64,000 bases of DNA from Telmatospirillum sp. (GCA_020248985.1 JADCGL010000030.1:62001-126000); one strand, 5' to 3'; numbered from the stretch's first letter, positions 1 through 9,597 are shown. The notes: generated by a model not told the origin, from the letters alone. Translations and numbers: made by a program.

Positions 1-406
1 CGGCATCCTGCTCGAGATGCAGACGCGTGACGCCGATCGTTTTGGTGCGGTCGCCCGGCAGGTCGATCACGAGACGCCCGCCCGACACGATGGGGCGCGT
101 GTACTGGCTAATCTGGTAGCCCTGCGGCAGGTCGGCGTAGAAGTAGTTTTTGCGGTCGAACACCGACACTTCGTTGACCGTCGCCTCGATACCGAGGCCG
201 GTCTTGATCGCCTGCTCGACGACGTAGCCGTTGATGACCGGCAGCATGCCCGGAAACGCCGCGTCCACGAGGCTCACCTGCGCGTTCGGCTCGCCGCCAT
301 AGGTGGCCGATGCACCCGAGAACAGCTTAGACTGCGAGACGACCTGCGCGTGGACCTCAAGGCCCACGACGATTTCCCAAGTACCCGTTTTGCCTTCGAT
401 GATCAT
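1..406 (-). CDS. gatB: Asp-tRNA(Asn)/Glu-tRNA(Gln) amidotransferase subunit B, N-terminal part
   Basis: Only the first 135 codons lie inside the window; the gene runs off the left edge. The protein opens with [21 protein letters not shown], followed by a stretch with [17 protein letters not shown], both typical of the GatB cradle domain that recognises the misacylated tRNA. GatB works with GatA and GatC to convert Glu-tRNA(Gln) or Asp-tRNA(Asn) to the amidated form. The start ATG lies four bases after the gatA stop, so the three genes form one operon in the order gatC-gatA-gatB. Identity is secure; length and C-terminal domain cannot be judged here. Confidence 0.95.
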   Translation of the reverse strand, partial: MIIEGKTGTWEIVVGLEVHAQVVSQSKLFSGASATYGGEPNAQVSLVDAAFPGMLPVINGYVVEQAIKTGLGIEATVNEVSVFDRKNYFYADLPQGYQISQYTRPIVSGGRLVIDLPGDRTKTIGVTRLHLEQDA

Positions 407-410
407 CGCC

Positions 411-1874
411 TTACGCTCCCGGCCGCGCTTTGAAATTCGCGGCCGTCTCAAGCACGCCGCCCACGCGGAACAAGGTCGGCTCGTCGAACGGTTTGCCGAT
501 CAGCTGCAAGCCCAGCGGCAGCCCATCGCCCGACAAGCCGGCCGGAACCGACATGCCCGGCAGGCCCGCAAGATTGACAGGTACGGTGAACACGTCGTTC
601 AGATACATCGCGATCGGATCGTCGGCCTTGTCGCCGATGCCGAAAGCAGCCGACGGTGCGGTCGGCGTCAGGATCACGTCGCATTTCTTCCAGGCTTCCT
701 GGAAGTCCTGGAAGATCAGCGTGCGCACCTTCTGCGCCTTCAGATAATAAGCGTCGTAATAGCCCGCCGACAGCACATAAGTGCCGATCAGAATGCGGCG
801 CCGCACCTCGGCACCGAACCCGGCCGCGCGCGTATTCTCGTACATTTCGTCAAGCGTGTTGCCGGGCACACGCAGCCCGTAGCGCACGCCGTCGTAGCGC
901 GCAAGGTTCGACGACGCCTCGGCGGGTGCGATGATGTAGTAGGTCGGCAGCGCGTATTTGGTGTGCGGCAGCGAAATCTCAACGGGCTCGGCCCCTGCCG
1001 CCTTCATCCAATCGATACCCTGCTGCCAGAGCTTCTCGATCTCGGCCGGCATGCCGTCGACGCGATATTCCTTCGGGATGCCGAAGCGCAGGCCGCGAAT
1101 ATCGCCGGTCATAGCGGCTTCGTAGTTCGGAACCGGAAGCGGCACCGAGGTCGAATCCTTGACGTCGTGCCCGGCCATGGCGCCCAGCATGATCGCGGCA
1201 TCGCGCACGTCGCGCGTCATTGGCCCAGCCTGATCGAGCGACGACGCGAACGCGACGATGCCCCAGCGCGAGCATCGCCCGTAGGTTGGCTTGATGCCGA
1301 CAATGCCGGTAAAGCTCGCGGGCTGGCGGATCGAGCCGCCGGTGTCCGTTCCCGTTGCACCCGCCACAATGTGGGCGGCGACCGACGCGGCCGAACCGCC
1401 CGACGAACCGCCGGGGACAAGATCCTTGCCGTCTTTGCGCTTCCACGGATTCTTCACAGGCCCGAAATAGCTCGTGATATTGGCCGAGCCCATCGCGAAC
1501 TCGTCGAGATTGAGCTTGCCGAGCATCACAGCACCCGCATCGAACAGATTCTGCGACACAGTCGATTCGTAGGGCGGCTTGAAGCCTTCGAGAATGTGGC
1601 TGCCGGCAGTGGTCTGCACGTCCTTGGTGCAGAACAGATCCTTGATACCGAGCGGCACGCCTTCGAGCGCGCCCGCCTCGCCCTTGGCAAGCTTCGCATC
1701 GGAGGCCGCAGCTTGTGCGCGCGCAACATCCGGCGTCTCGAGGATGAAGGCGTTCAGTCCGCGCTGCTTTTCCATTGCCGCCAAATAGGCGTCGGCAACC
1801 TCGCGCGCCGAGAATTTGCGCGCCGTGAGGCCGTCGCGCAGCTGGGCAATCGTCAGATCGTTGAGCGCACTCAT
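411..1874 (-). CDS. gatA: Asp-tRNA(Asn)/Glu-tRNA(Gln) amidotransferase subunit A
   Basis: 487-residue amidase-signature enzyme that releases ammonia from glutamine and channels it to GatB for tRNA-bound amidation. The protein starts [16 protein letters not shown]. The catalytic Ser-cisSer-Lys elements are visible: GIKDLF carries the Lys, [15 protein letters not shown] the cis-Ser, and [16 protein letters not shown] the nucleophile loop. Length matches the family. The start is fixed by a one-base overlap with gatC (TAATG), which implies translational coupling. The open frame continues upstream across gatC, but that part has no GatA homology and was discarded. Confidence 0.97.
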   Translation of the reverse strand: MSALNDLTIAQLRDGLTARKFSAREVADAYLAAMEKQRGLNAFILETPDVARAQAAASDAKLAKGEAGALEGVPLGIKDLFCTKDVQTTAGSHILEGFKPPYESTVSQNLFDAGAVMLGKLNLDEFAMGSANITSYFGPVKNPWKRKDGKDLVPGGSSGGSAASVAAHIVAGATGTDTGGSIRQPASFTGIVGIKPTYGRCSRWGIVAFASSLDQAGPMTRDVRDAAIMLGAMAGHDVKDSTSVPLPVPNYEAAMTGDIRGLRFGIPKEYRVDGMPAEIEKLWQQGIDWMKAAGAEPVEISLPHTKYALPTYYIIAPAEASSNLARYDGVRYGLRVPGNTLDEMYENTRAAGFGAEVRRRILIGTYVLSAGYYDAYYLKAQKVRTLIFQDFQEAWKKCDVILTPTAPSAAFGIGDKADDPIAMYLNDVFTVPVNLAGLPGMSVPAGLSGDGLPLGLQLIGKPFDEPTLFRVGGVLETAANFKARPGA

Positions 1875-2185
1875 TATTCGACCACCTTCGGCACGGTGAA
1901 AAAGCCGCCCATTTCCTCGGTCGTGGAAACGCGCACGGGCTCGGTTGCATTGGCGAGGATCTTGTTGGGATAGCCGCCGTCGGTGACTTGGTCGGCGCGT
2001 TGCGGCATGACCATCTCGACGGTCGACGTCATCGGCTCGACCGCCGAGGTATCGAGCGTTTTGAGTTGCTCGACCCAGTCGAGAATGGTGTTGAGCTCGC
2101 CTGCGATGCGCACCTGTTCGTCGGGTGCGATCTTGATGCGCGCCAATGTGGCAATGCGGGCAACGGTAGCCGGATCGAGCGACAT
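1874..2185 (-). CDS. gatC: Asp-tRNA(Asn)/Glu-tRNA(Gln) amidotransferase subunit C
   Basis: 103-residue GatC, the small belt subunit that wraps GatA and holds it to GatB. The protein shows the usual pattern: [19 protein letters not shown] at the start, a mid-region with [11 protein letters not shown], and a C-terminal part with a [11 protein letters not shown] segment. It is the first gene of gatCAB, and its TAA stop shares a base with the gatA ATG. The promoter should lie in the 78-bp gap shared with the divergent ruvX gene, although I see no clear consensus there. Confidence 0.95.
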   Translation of the reverse strand: MSLDPATVARIATLARIKIAPDEQVRIAGELNTILDWVEQLKTLDTSAVEPMTSTVEMVMPQRADQVTDGGYPNKILANATEPVRVSTTEEMGGFFTVPKVVE

Positions 2186-2263
2186 GCTGTATGTCTCGCT
2201 TTGTGCCTTGAAAAGACGGTGTAAAATGGCCGGGGAAAACGGGCCGGGAAGCTAACATTCGAC

Positions 2264-2734
2264 ATGCCGATCCGCAACCCCAGCGACCTGTTGGCCGAAC
2301 TGCCGGAAAAGACCTGTCTTTTGGGCCTCGATCCCGGCGAAAAAACCATCGGCCTTGCCGTCTCCGACCCGAATCTGACGATCGCCTCGCCGCTCGAAAC
2401 GATCGAGCGCGCGCGCAAAGCCAGCGCCGATTATGCCCGCATCGCCGAGGTCGCAAGTGCACGCAAAGTCGGCGGCTTTATCGTCGGCATGCCGACCAAC
2501 ATGGACGGCTCGCTCGGCCCCCGCGCCCAGTCTGCCCGCGCTTTTGCGCGCAATCTTGTGGCGCGGATCGATCTACCACTCGTGTTCTGGGACGAGCGCA
2601 TGTCGACCCAAGCCGTAACGCGCACGCTGATCGAGGCCGATATGAGCCGGGCCAAGCGTGCCGCCGTCGTCGACAAAATGGCCGCCGCCTTCATCCTGCA
2701 AGGTTTCCTCGACTGGATCCGGATCGGGCGATGA
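2264..2734 (+). CDS. ruvX: Putative Holliday junction resolvase RuvX/YqgF
   Basis: 156-residue RNase H-fold protein of the YqgF/RuvX family, linked in the literature to Holliday junction resolution and to pre-16S rRNA processing. The first acidic residue lies in [17 protein letters not shown] (D of LGLD), the second region is [19 protein letters not shown], and the third acidic motif is [11 protein letters not shown]. All three catalytic acidic positions are therefore present. It is divergent from gatC. Its TGA overlaps the ATG of the next gene (ATGA), so it is probably co-expressed with the AEC carrier. Confidence 0.93.
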   Translation: MPIRNPSDLLAELPEKTCLLGLDPGEKTIGLAVSDPNLTIASPLETIERARKASADYARIAEVASARKVGGFIVGMPTNMDGSLGPRAQSARAFARNLVARIDLPLVFWDERMSTQAVTRTLIEADMSRAKRAAVVDKMAAAFILQGFLDWIRIGR

Positions 2735-3651
2735 GCGCCGTTCTGGCCGCCATCGCGCCGATCTTCGGCTTGATCGCCCTTGGCTGGCTGCTCAAACGCA
2801 CTTTGTTTCCAAGCCCCGATTTCTGGGTGCCGGTCGAAAAACTGACCTACTCCGTATTGTTTCCCGCCTTGCTGATCGCCTCGATCGCCACGGCGCGGCT
2901 GGAAGGATCCGCCACGCTGCGCTTGATCGCGGCCGCCCTCGGCGTCATCGCCGCGATCGCGGCCCTGCTGTTTTTGCTGCGGCGCGCACTCGGGCTCGAC
3001 GGGCCCGCCTTTACCTCCGTCCTGCAAGGCAGCATCCGCTTCAACACCTATATTGCCCTTGCAGGCGCCGCAGGCCTCTACGGCACGCGCGGATTGGCCG
3101 AAATCGCGATCGTGCTGGCGGCCGCGATCCCGTTCGTGAATGCCATCAGCATCTATGCGCTGAGTGCCTACGGTGCACGCGACGAGGATGCTGCCGTAGC
3201 CGTCAATCCGTGGATCGAGGTTGCGCGCAATCCGCTGATCGTCAGTTCGGCCGTGGGCTTGCTGCTGGCGGTTGCGGATGTGCCGATTCCGGCTTTTGCG
3301 AGCGCCATGCTGGATATTCTCGGGCGCGGTTCGCTGGCGTTGGGACTGCTCACGGTCGGTGCTGGCCTCGTCGTCGGCAGTATCGGCCGGCAGCTGCGCG
3401 GTGTTGCGATCGCGTCGCTCGCCAAGCTTGCGCTAGCACCGCTGGCGGCTTTCGCAGCGGCACGGTTTTTCGATCTTGCTCCTATGTCGGCGGGCATTCT
3501 TGTACTGTTTGCGGCCCAACCGACGGCGACCACGGCCTACATCCTGGCGCGGCGCTTGGGCGGCAACGGCGAACTCATGGCCGCGATCATTGCGTTGCAG
3601 ACGCTGCTTGCGGCATTGACCCTGCCGCTTGCGGTCGCGTATCTGATGTAA
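2731..3651 (+). CDS. AEC (auxin efflux carrier) family transporter
   Basis: 306-residue, very hydrophobic protein with about ten predicted membrane spans, matching the AEC/Mem_trans family of secondary carriers for organic acids and similar anions. Family signs are the N-terminal span with APIFGLIALGWLLKR, the QGSIRFNTYIAL segment, the RNPLIVSSAVGL segment, and the C-terminal AAQPTATTAYILARRLGG stretch. The substrate cannot be told from sequence. Its ATG overlaps the ruvX stop by four bases, which supports this start and co-transcription. Confidence 0.85.
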   Translation: MSAVLAAIAPIFGLIALGWLLKRTLFPSPDFWVPVEKLTYSVLFPALLIASIATARLEGSATLRLIAAALGVIAAIAALLFLLRRALGLDGPAFTSVLQGSIRFNTYIALAGAAGLYGTRGLAEIAIVLAAAIPFVNAISIYALSAYGARDEDAAVAVNPWIEVARNPLIVSSAVGLLLAVADVPIPAFASAMLDILGRGSLALGLLTVGAGLVVGSIGRQLRGVAIASLAKLALAPLAAFAAARFFDLAPMSAGILVLFAAQPTATTAYILARRLGGNGELMAAIIALQTLLAALTLPLAVAYLM

Positions 3652-3686
3652 AGGCACGCCCCACCCCGCAAGGATCGAAGCGCCAC

Positions 3687-5270
3687 ATGGAACTGCTGGA
3701 AGTCGTCTTGGGCATGCTCGTGGTGGCGGTGGTTCTGGCGCGCTTCTCCGAGACGCTGCGCGTGCCCTACGCCGTGCTGCTCGTCGTCGCGGGCATGGCG
3801 CTTGCCTTCGTGCCCGGCTTGCCCTCGGTCGATTTCGACCCGCAGCTGATCATGGCGCTGTTCTTGCCGCCGCTGCTGTTTTCGTCGGCCTATTTCACCT
3901 CGTGGCGCGACTTCAAACTCTATCTGCGGCCGATCTTGAGTTTGGCGATCGGACTTGTGCTGGCAACCACGCTCGGCGTGGGCATCACGCTGAAACTGCT
4001 GTTGCCGGAAGTGCCGTGGGCGGTCGCGTTCTTGCTCGGCGCCATCGTGTCCCCGCCCGATGCGGTCGCGGCCGCCGCAATCATGGAAAAGCTGCGCCTT
4101 CCTAAGCGCATCGTCGCCATCCTCGAAGGCGAAAGCCTCGTCAACGACGCGACCGGCCTCGTTCTCTACAAATTCGCTCTTGCCGCAGCCCTGTCGGGCA
4201 TGTTTTCGGCGGTCGAGGCGGCGGGTACTTTCGTCGTCTACGCCGTCGGCGGCTGCGGCATCGGCTATGCGGTCGGCCTCCTCGCCGTGTGGACGCTCAA
4301 ACGCCTGCACGAGACGCAGCTGCAGATCGCCTTCACCTTCATCGTGCCGTTCGTGGCCTACCTTGCCGGCGAAAACGTGCATGTGTCCGGCGTGCTCGCA
4401 GTCGTCGTGGCGGGCCTCGTCGTCGGCTGGCACGCGCCGGAATTCTTCTCGGCTGAGGCGCGCATCCAGGGGCAGACCGTGTGGGCCTCCGTCGTATTTG
4501 TGCTGAACGCGCTCGTCTTCATCCTGATCGGCCTGCAGCTCGACGGTATTGCCGAGCGTTTGGCCGCCTATTCGGGCACGCATTTGCTGTGGCTTGCCAC
4601 GTGCGTGTCGGCGGCGGCGATCGCGATCCGGATGATCTGGGTCTTTCCCAACGCCTATCTGCCGATGCTGTCGGCATCCATCCGGCAGCAAGAAGGCGGT
4701 GCCCCACCCGTCGCCTGGGTCACGATCGTCGGCTGGACGGGCATGCGCGGCGTGGTGAGCCTTGCCGCCGCCTTGGCGATCCCGCAAACCATGGCCGACG
4801 GCTCGGCCTTTCCGGCGCGCGACCTCGTGGTTTTTCTGTCCTTCGCGGTGATCTTCTCGACGCTCGTGGTGCAGGGAACCACGCTCGGGCCGCTGATCCG
4901 CTGGCTCGGCGTCGGCGGCGACCGCAATTTCGAGCGCGAGGAAGAGTCCGCGCGGCGCAAACTTGCCCACGCCGCCTTGGTCGAACTCGACCGGCTTGCG
5001 GCCGAAGACATGGTGGCGATGGAAGTCGCCCCCAATCTGCGCCGCGTCTACGAAGCGCGCATGCGCGCCGAAGCGCCGACCCAGCATGACCGCGAACTCG
5101 ACGCCGCCCGCCGCCAAGCGCGCCGCGTGCGTCTTGCCGTCGTCGCGGCCGAGCGTCGGCGCCTGCTCAAGCTGCGGCGCGAACGCGAAATCGGCGACGA
5201 CGTGCTGCACAAACTGATGCGCGAAGTCGATCTCGAAGAGATGCGGCTATCGAGCCGCAGCCAGGATTAG
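3687..5270 (+). CDS. Na+/H+ antiporter, CPA1 family
   Basis: 527-residue CPA1-type monovalent cation/proton antiporter (NhaP/NHE-like). About twelve membrane spans fill residues 1-410, followed by a charged, Arg/Glu-rich cytoplasmic tail of about 120 residues. The ion-binding region is seen in AIVSPPDAVAAAAIMEKL and in ILEGESLVNDATGLV, the signature ND motif of CPA1 antiporters. A later GWTGMRGVVSLAAALAIP segment is also typical. It starts at the ATG 35 bases after the AEC gene; the same frame stays open far upstream but only as a shadow of ruvX and the carrier. The stop overlaps that of the convergent TSUP gene. Confidence 0.92.
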   Translation: MELLEVVLGMLVVAVVLARFSETLRVPYAVLLVVAGMALAFVPGLPSVDFDPQLIMALFLPPLLFSSAYFTSWRDFKLYLRPILSLAIGLVLATTLGVGITLKLLLPEVPWAVAFLLGAIVSPPDAVAAAAIMEKLRLPKRIVAILEGESLVNDATGLVLYKFALAAALSGMFSAVEAAGTFVVYAVGGCGIGYAVGLLAVWTLKRLHETQLQIAFTFIVPFVAYLAGENVHVSGVLAVVVAGLVVGWHAPEFFSAEARIQGQTVWASVVFVLNALVFILIGLQLDGIAERLAAYSGTHLLWLATCVSAAAIAIRMIWVFPNAYLPMLSASIRQQEGGAPPVAWVTIVGWTGMRGVVSLAAALAIPQTMADGSAFPARDLVVFLSFAVIFSTLVVQGTTLGPLIRWLGVGGDRNFEREEESARRKLAHAALVELDRLAAEDMVAMEVAPNLRRVYEARMRAEAPTQHDRELDAARRQARRVRLAVVAAERRRLLKLRREREIGDDVLHKLMREVDLEEMRLSSRSQD

Positions 5271-6049
5271 CGCAAGAATCCGCTAATCGCGTCGTAGAGC
5301 AGCTTGAGCCCGCCCAGCAGAAGCAGCGAATAGCAGATCAAATAAAGCGTGGGCTCGGCGATACGGTCGTGCCATTTGCGCCCCATCCACACGCCGAGCG
5401 GCACGGTGGGGGCGAGCACCAGCGCAATCCACAGAAGATGCGGCTCGAGCGACCCGAGCCACATATAGGGGCCGATCTTGATCGTGTTGCCCATCGCGAA
5501 GAACGCGGCGGCCGTACCCGCGAACACCGTTTTGTCGAGGCGCTGGCGCAGCAGATAGATCTGCAAGGGCGGCCCGCCCGAATGCGCCACGAACGTCGTG
5601 AACCCCGCCATGCTGCCCCACAGCATCGCACTTGGAAAATTCGGCTGCGTGGCCGGCGGCAATGGGGCCGTGCTGCGGAACAGCCGGTTTGCAAACCAGC
5701 GCAAGGTGAAAACCAGCGTAATCAGTGCGATGGCCAGCACGACATAGCGCTGGTCGACATAGACGAAAGCCAAAAAGCCGAACCCGAGCCCGACGAGCAG
5801 GGCGGGTGCGAGCCGCACGAGATTGGGCTTGCTCCAGGTGCGCGGCGGATAGGCGTTCAGCGCGAAGACGTCCTGCAATGCAACCAGAGGCGCAATCACG
5901 ATCGCGGCATCGAGCGGATCCATCACCAACGACAGAAACGGAATCCCAAGCGTGGCAAAACCGCCGCCGAAGCCGCCTTTGAGAAACGAGATGACAAAGA
6001 GCGTCGTCGTGGCAACGAGATAAAACGTCGGATCGGTCGGCAAACCCAT
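5267..6049 (-). CDS. TSUP (TauE/SafE) family anion exporter
   Basis: 260-residue membrane protein with about eight hydrophobic spans and the two repeated TauE/SafE halves. The first half has FLKGGFGGGFATLGIPFLSL, the second has AGFTTFVAHSGGPPLQIYLL; both are the family's glycine-rich hairpins. Members export sulfite, sulfoacetate or other sulfur or organic anions; the substrate here is unknown. The start at MGLPTDPTFYL was preferred over an ATG 60 bases upstream because that would add 20 residues unlike the family. It is convergent with the antiporter, and the two stop codons share bases. Confidence 0.85.
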   Translation of the reverse strand: MGLPTDPTFYLVATTTLFVISFLKGGFGGGFATLGIPFLSLVMDPLDAAIVIAPLVALQDVFALNAYPPRTWSKPNLVRLAPALLVGLGFGFLAFVYVDQRYVVLAIALITLVFTLRWFANRLFRSTAPLPPATQPNFPSAMLWGSMAGFTTFVAHSGGPPLQIYLLRQRLDKTVFAGTAAAFFAMGNTIKIGPYMWLGSLEPHLLWIALVLAPTVPLGVWMGRKWHDRIAEPTLYLICYSLLLLGGLKLLYDAISGFLR

Positions 6050-6433
6050 GGCGTTACAGTGATTTGCCGGCACCAGGTCCGCAAGGCAAACCTTTGCGGC
6101 ACGAATCATGTATTTGTTTTAGATACTTAAGAGACTTTAACAGGTCTGCAATATCGGCGATTTGGCGGCTTCCCAATGGCTTCAAAGGCTTGCCGTGCTG
6201 CGCTTGACCCGACCCACCGAAGCGTCTAACTCAAGATCGCGTCAACGAAAGACGGTTTCCATGTCGTCGATCAAATCGGTCATCACCGCCCTTTGCGGTC
6301 GCCAGTTCAGCTGGCTTTACCTGTCGTCCGAACCGGACCGTTAGCGTCGGTTTTCGTACGTTCGGCCTGCATCTTTTTTGCTGCAATTAAGAGTTCGAAA
6401 GGCCCGCGCCCGCAAAGGCGTCGGGACGATGTC
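6050..6433. other. Intergenic region, divergent promoters expected
   Basis: This 384-bp gap separates the minus-strand TSUP gene from the plus-strand FAD oxidoreductase. It contains an AT-rich patch around 6108-6145, unlike its surroundings, which is a reasonable site for a divergent promoter, but I cannot assign -35/-10 boxes. A 27-codon frame at 6261-6344 (MSSIKSVITALCGRQF...) starts with ATG but has no Shine-Dalgarno sequence or recognisable homology, so I do not call it a gene. Confidence 0.4.
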
Positions 6434-7720
6434 ATGTATTTCGATACGATCGATCTGCGTTCGCGCGGCGCGTCGGCGCCGTCGCAACCGCGTGCGTCGC
6501 AAGGCGGCTTTGTCGGCCTGCGCAATGCCGAAGTGTGCGTGGTCGGGGCCGGGTATGCGGGCCTCTCCACCGCCCTCCATTTGGCGCAAGCCGGCTACGA
6601 CACGGTTGTGCTCGAGGCGCACAAAGTGGGCGCAGGCGCCTCCGGGCGCAATGGCGGCCAAGTGATGCCCGGCTTTGCCGCAGACCCGCATGCCTTGCAG
6701 GATCAACTTGGCGTGCGCAAAGCCACTGCCCTATGGGGCTTGTCGGTCGAGGCCGTCGCCAAAACCCGCGCGCTTGCCGGCACCACATGCGACATCGACC
6801 CGAAGGTCGCGATCGTGGCCGCCGACCAGACGGGCAGTGCCGAAATCGCGCGCGCGGTCGCCGTGCGGCGCGACGTGTTCGGCGACCGCCAGATTGCCTT
6901 GCACGACGCGGATAGTCTCGGTCGCGCTGTTGGCGTCGCAACCCAACAGGGCGGTGCGATCGATGCGCGCGCCTTCGCGCTCGATCCGCGCAAATATGTG
7001 CGCACCCTCGTACAGCTGGCGCGCGATGCCGGTGCCGCGATCCACGAAGACAGCCCTGCCCTTCGGCTTGCGCGCGCCAACGGCGTGTGGACGGTCGAAA
7101 CGGCCACGGGCTGCGTGCGCGCCGCCCATGTCGTGCTGGCCGCCAATGTCGACAATGCAGGCCTTGCAAGCGACACCGATCGCCTCGCCGCCCCGGTGCG
7201 CACCTTCATGCTCGAAACATCGCCCTCGCCGCTGGTCGGCCAGGCGCTCGCGGATGTTGCCGCGGGCTACGACACGACCGCGAGCCTGCATTACTATCGG
7301 CGCACGGCCGACGGGCGCTTGCAGTTCGGCGGCGGCGGATGGCCGGGCCGCATTGCCCCGCCGCTCGCCGGCCTGTATCTGCGCCGCGAAATGGCGCGCG
7401 TGTTTCCGCAACTCGCCCATCTGCCGGTCGCACGCGAGTGGAGCGGCCTCGTGGACGTCACGACCGACGGCTTGCCGCGCTTTGCGCGCGCGGACGGGCT
7501 CATCCGGCTATTGGGCTTCTGCGGCCACGGCATCGCACTCGCCACACTCGCAGGCCAGCTCGTCGCCGACGCGATCGACGACCAGTCGGACCGGCTCGCT
7601 TTGTTCACGCGGCTCGACCAGACGCGCAATTGGCCGACGGCCGCGGGCCGCACCGCACAGCTCGCGATCCAGAGCTTCGCACCGTCGATGGCGCGGTTCC
7701 TCAAGCTCGCCAGCGCATAG
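6434..7720 (+). CDS. FAD-dependent oxidoreductase, DAO family (PuuB-like)
   Basis: 428-residue protein of the D-amino-acid oxidase/glycine oxidase fold. The dinucleotide-binding motif VVGAGYAGLSTALHLAQAG lies near residue 35, followed by an acidic strand end (VVLEAHKVGAG) and ASGRNGGQVMPG, a segment typical of gamma-glutamylputrescine oxidase-type enzymes. The C-terminal FAD-contact segment is LLGFCGHGIALATLAGQLVAD. It probably oxidises a secondary or primary amine with release of H2O2, but the substrate is not evident. The start was chosen at MYFDTIDL, about 35 residues before the FAD motif; the frame is open upstream without homology. A CoA-transferase gene follows 85 bases later. Confidence 0.85.
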   Translation: MYFDTIDLRSRGASAPSQPRASQGGFVGLRNAEVCVVGAGYAGLSTALHLAQAGYDTVVLEAHKVGAGASGRNGGQVMPGFAADPHALQDQLGVRKATALWGLSVEAVAKTRALAGTTCDIDPKVAIVAADQTGSAEIARAVAVRRDVFGDRQIALHDADSLGRAVGVATQQGGAIDARAFALDPRKYVRTLVQLARDAGAAIHEDSPALRLARANGVWTVETATGCVRAAHVVLAANVDNAGLASDTDRLAAPVRTFMLETSPSPLVGQALADVAAGYDTTASLHYYRRTADGRLQFGGGGWPGRIAPPLAGLYLRREMARVFPQLAHLPVAREWSGLVDVTTDGLPRFARADGLIRLLGFCGHGIALATLAGQLVADAIDDQSDRLALFTRLDQTRNWPTAAGRTAQLAIQSFAPSMARFLKLASA

Positions 7721-7805
7721 GGCCAGCGCATAAAGCTTGCGCGCGCGCGGGCAAGGCGGCAAATTCCGCCGCTTTCCCGTCCTCGTCGCTTGCAAGGTTC
7801 CGTCT

Positions 7806-9032
7806 ATGCCCGATCTGCCGCTGTCCGGTCTTCGCGTGTTCGACCTCACGCGCATCCTCGCCGGCCCCAGCTGCACGCAGCTGCTGGGCGATCTCGGTGC
7901 CGACGTGATCAAGATCGAACGCGCCGGCGCGGGCGACGACACGCGTAAATGGGGCCCCCCTTACGTCAAAGACGCTTCCGGCAACGACACGTCGGAGAGC
8001 GCCTATTTTCTTTCGGCGAACCGCAACAAGCGTTCGCTGACGCTCGATCTGTCGAAGCCCGAAGGCCAGAAGCTGGCGCGCCGGTTGATCGCCAAGTCCG
8101 ACATCATGATCGAGAATTTCAAGGTCGGCGATCTCGCCAAATTCGGGCTCGACTACAAAACGCTGTCGCAAGAGTTTCCGCGGCTTGTCTATTGCTCGAT
8201 CACCGGCTTCGGCCAGACGGGGCCTTACGCACCGCGCGCGGGCTACGACATGCTGGCCCAAGCGCTCGGCGGCATCATGTCGATCACGGGGCCTGCGCAC
8301 ACCGCACCGGGCAGCCAGCCCCATAAAGTGGGCGTGGGCATCGCCGACCTCATGACGGGCATGTATGCGGCCGTGGCGATCCTCGCCGCCTTGCGCCATC
8401 GCGACCGCACCGGCGAAGGCCAGCATATCGACATGGCGCTGCTCGACACGCAGGTCGCCTGGCTCGCAAACGAGGGCTTAAACTATCTCGTCTCCGGCAA
8501 GACGCCCGTGCGCCAGGGCAACGCACACCCCAACATCGTGCCCTACGAGGTCTTTGCCTGCGCCGACGGCTTCGTCATTCTCGCGATCGGCAATGACGGT
8601 CAGTTCGCCAAATTTTGTGCGTTTGCGGGCCGCGCCGAGCTTGCCGCCGATCCGCGCTACGCAACCAACCCCGCGCGTGTTGCAAACCGTGCGGAGCTCG
8701 TCGCGATCGTGAACGGCATCACGGGTGCCAAGCCGCAAAGCCATTGGGTCGAAGGGCTCGCCAAAGCCGGCGTGCCCTGCTCGCCCGTGAACGACATCGC
8801 GCAAGTCTTCCAAGACCCGCAGGTTAAGGGACGCAACATGCAGATCGCCATGCCGCACGCGTCGGGCCAGGACGTGCCGCTGATCGCGAGCCCGATCAAG
8901 ATGTCGAAGACCCCGCCCGCCTATCGCCATGCGCCGCCTGTTTGCGGCCAGCACACGGACGCGGTTCTCGAGGAACTTCTCGAAATGTCGCCTGCCAAAA
9001 TCGCCGCCTTGCGCAAGGACGGTATCGTCTGA
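7806..9032 (+). CDS. CaiB/BaiF family (class III) CoA-transferase
   Basis: 408-residue family III CoA-transferase, which moves CoA between carboxylic acids. The N-terminus MPDLPLSGLRVFDLTRILAGP and LGDLGADVIKIE are diagnostic. The expected catalytic Asp is in GVGIADLMTGMYAAVAI, and QHIDMALLDTQVAWLA follows as in formyl-CoA transferase and relatives. The C-terminal part contains GVPCSPVNDIAQVFQDPQ. Length is as expected. The acyl substrate cannot be assigned. The stop overlaps the ATG of the small membrane protein (TGATG), so the copper-type cluster downstream may be partly read from this transcript. Confidence 0.92.
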   Translation: MPDLPLSGLRVFDLTRILAGPSCTQLLGDLGADVIKIERAGAGDDTRKWGPPYVKDASGNDTSESAYFLSANRNKRSLTLDLSKPEGQKLARRLIAKSDIMIENFKVGDLAKFGLDYKTLSQEFPRLVYCSITGFGQTGPYAPRAGYDMLAQALGGIMSITGPAHTAPGSQPHKVGVGIADLMTGMYAAVAILAALRHRDRTGEGQHIDMALLDTQVAWLANEGLNYLVSGKTPVRQGNAHPNIVPYEVFACADGFVILAIGNDGQFAKFCAFAGRAELAADPRYATNPARVANRAELVAIVNGITGAKPQSHWVEGLAKAGVPCSPVNDIAQVFQDPQVKGRNMQIAMPHASGQDVPLIASPIKMSKTPPAYRHAPPVCGQHTDAVLEELLEMSPAKIAALRKDGIV

Positions 9033-9232
9033 TGGCGTTTTCGGCCGATCTGTGGAGCGGCCTGTTGCTGCTGATCGGCGTTGCCTTCCTCGTTACGGGT
9101 CTGCTTGTGGCAAGCCGCCGCAGCGCCGCCGACGCCGTGCGCAGCCGGTGGCTCGTGCGGATCGGCGCGGCTGCGTTGCTCGGCGGCATAAGCTTGACAA
9201 TCCTTGGCATTTTCCGCGAGGTAACGCGGTGA
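9032..9232 (+). CDS. Small two-span membrane protein, unknown function
   Basis: 66-residue protein with two hydrophobic segments (LWSGLLLLIGVAFLVTGLLV and LVRIGAAALLGGISLTIL) joined by an Arg-rich loop with SRRSAADAVRSRWL. The charge pattern suggests the loop faces the cytoplasm. I do not recognise the family. Its ATG overlaps the CoA-transferase stop, and its TGA overlaps the GTG of the next gene, so it is wedged translationally between the two. The overlap on both sides and a GC-biased third position argue that it is a real gene. Confidence 0.6.
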   Translation: MAFSADLWSGLLLLIGVAFLVTGLLVASRRSAADAVRSRWLVRIGAAALLGGISLTILGIFREVTR

Positions 9233-9597
9233 AACGCGTTTCCAATTCCTCGATCTGGCGCGAGATCGCGTTCTGGCTCGCGGCCCTTGCCGTCTTCGTC
9301 CAGGCGACGACGCTGTCGGCGCATTTTGCGCACGCAACGGCCAGCCTGCCGCATGGCGTTCTGTGCTCGGGCGATGCCCTGCCCGACGATGGGGCAACGC
9401 CCGCAAAGATGGCCTGCCCAATCTGCCAGCTGCCACAGGCGGGCGGTCTGCCGCCGCCGAACGCAGCGGGCGCATTGCCGGTCACCTTCGACGGCTGCGC
9501 GATCGAATTCGCAGTCGCATCGACGATCGAGCCGCAGACGCTGCGTCTGCACCCCGGACAGCCGCGCGCACCCCCAGGACCGACCGAGAAAGCCTAG
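9229..9597 (+). CDS. Secreted or membrane-anchored Cys-containing protein, DUF2946-like
   Basis: 122-residue protein starting with GTG in a GTGA overlap with the preceding gene. A hydrophobic segment (IAFWLAALAVFVQATTLSA) acts as signal peptide or anchor. It is followed by HFAHAT, by LCSG, and by CPICQLPQAGG, a CxxC pair. The layout resembles DUF2946-type proteins that often accompany copper resistance genes, but this match is by pattern only. The His and Cys residues could bind a metal outside the cytoplasm. Position directly before ycnI-like and copCD genes supports a copper-related role. Confidence 0.6.
   Translation: MKRVSNSSIWREIAFWLAALAVFVQATTLSAHFAHATASLPHGVLCSGDALPDDGATPAKMACPICQLPQAGGLPPPNAAGALPVTFDGCAIEFAVASTIEPQTLRLHPGQPRAPPGPTEKA

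Noticed and set aside
2658-3686. N-terminal extension of the antiporter frame across ruvX and the AEC gene
   Set aside because: The frame is open by chance; the antiporter family starts at MELLEVVLGML and the region is already coding in other frames.
3537-5210. 557-codon open frame on the minus strand across the antiporter gene
   Set aside because: It is antisense to a clear CPA1 antiporter, is full of Arg, His, Gly and Asp from complementary GC-rich codons and has no motif.
6261-6344. 27-codon ORF upstream of the FAD oxidoreductase as a leader peptide
   Set aside because: No ribosome-binding site, no attenuator-like hairpins and no codon runs to suggest a leader function.
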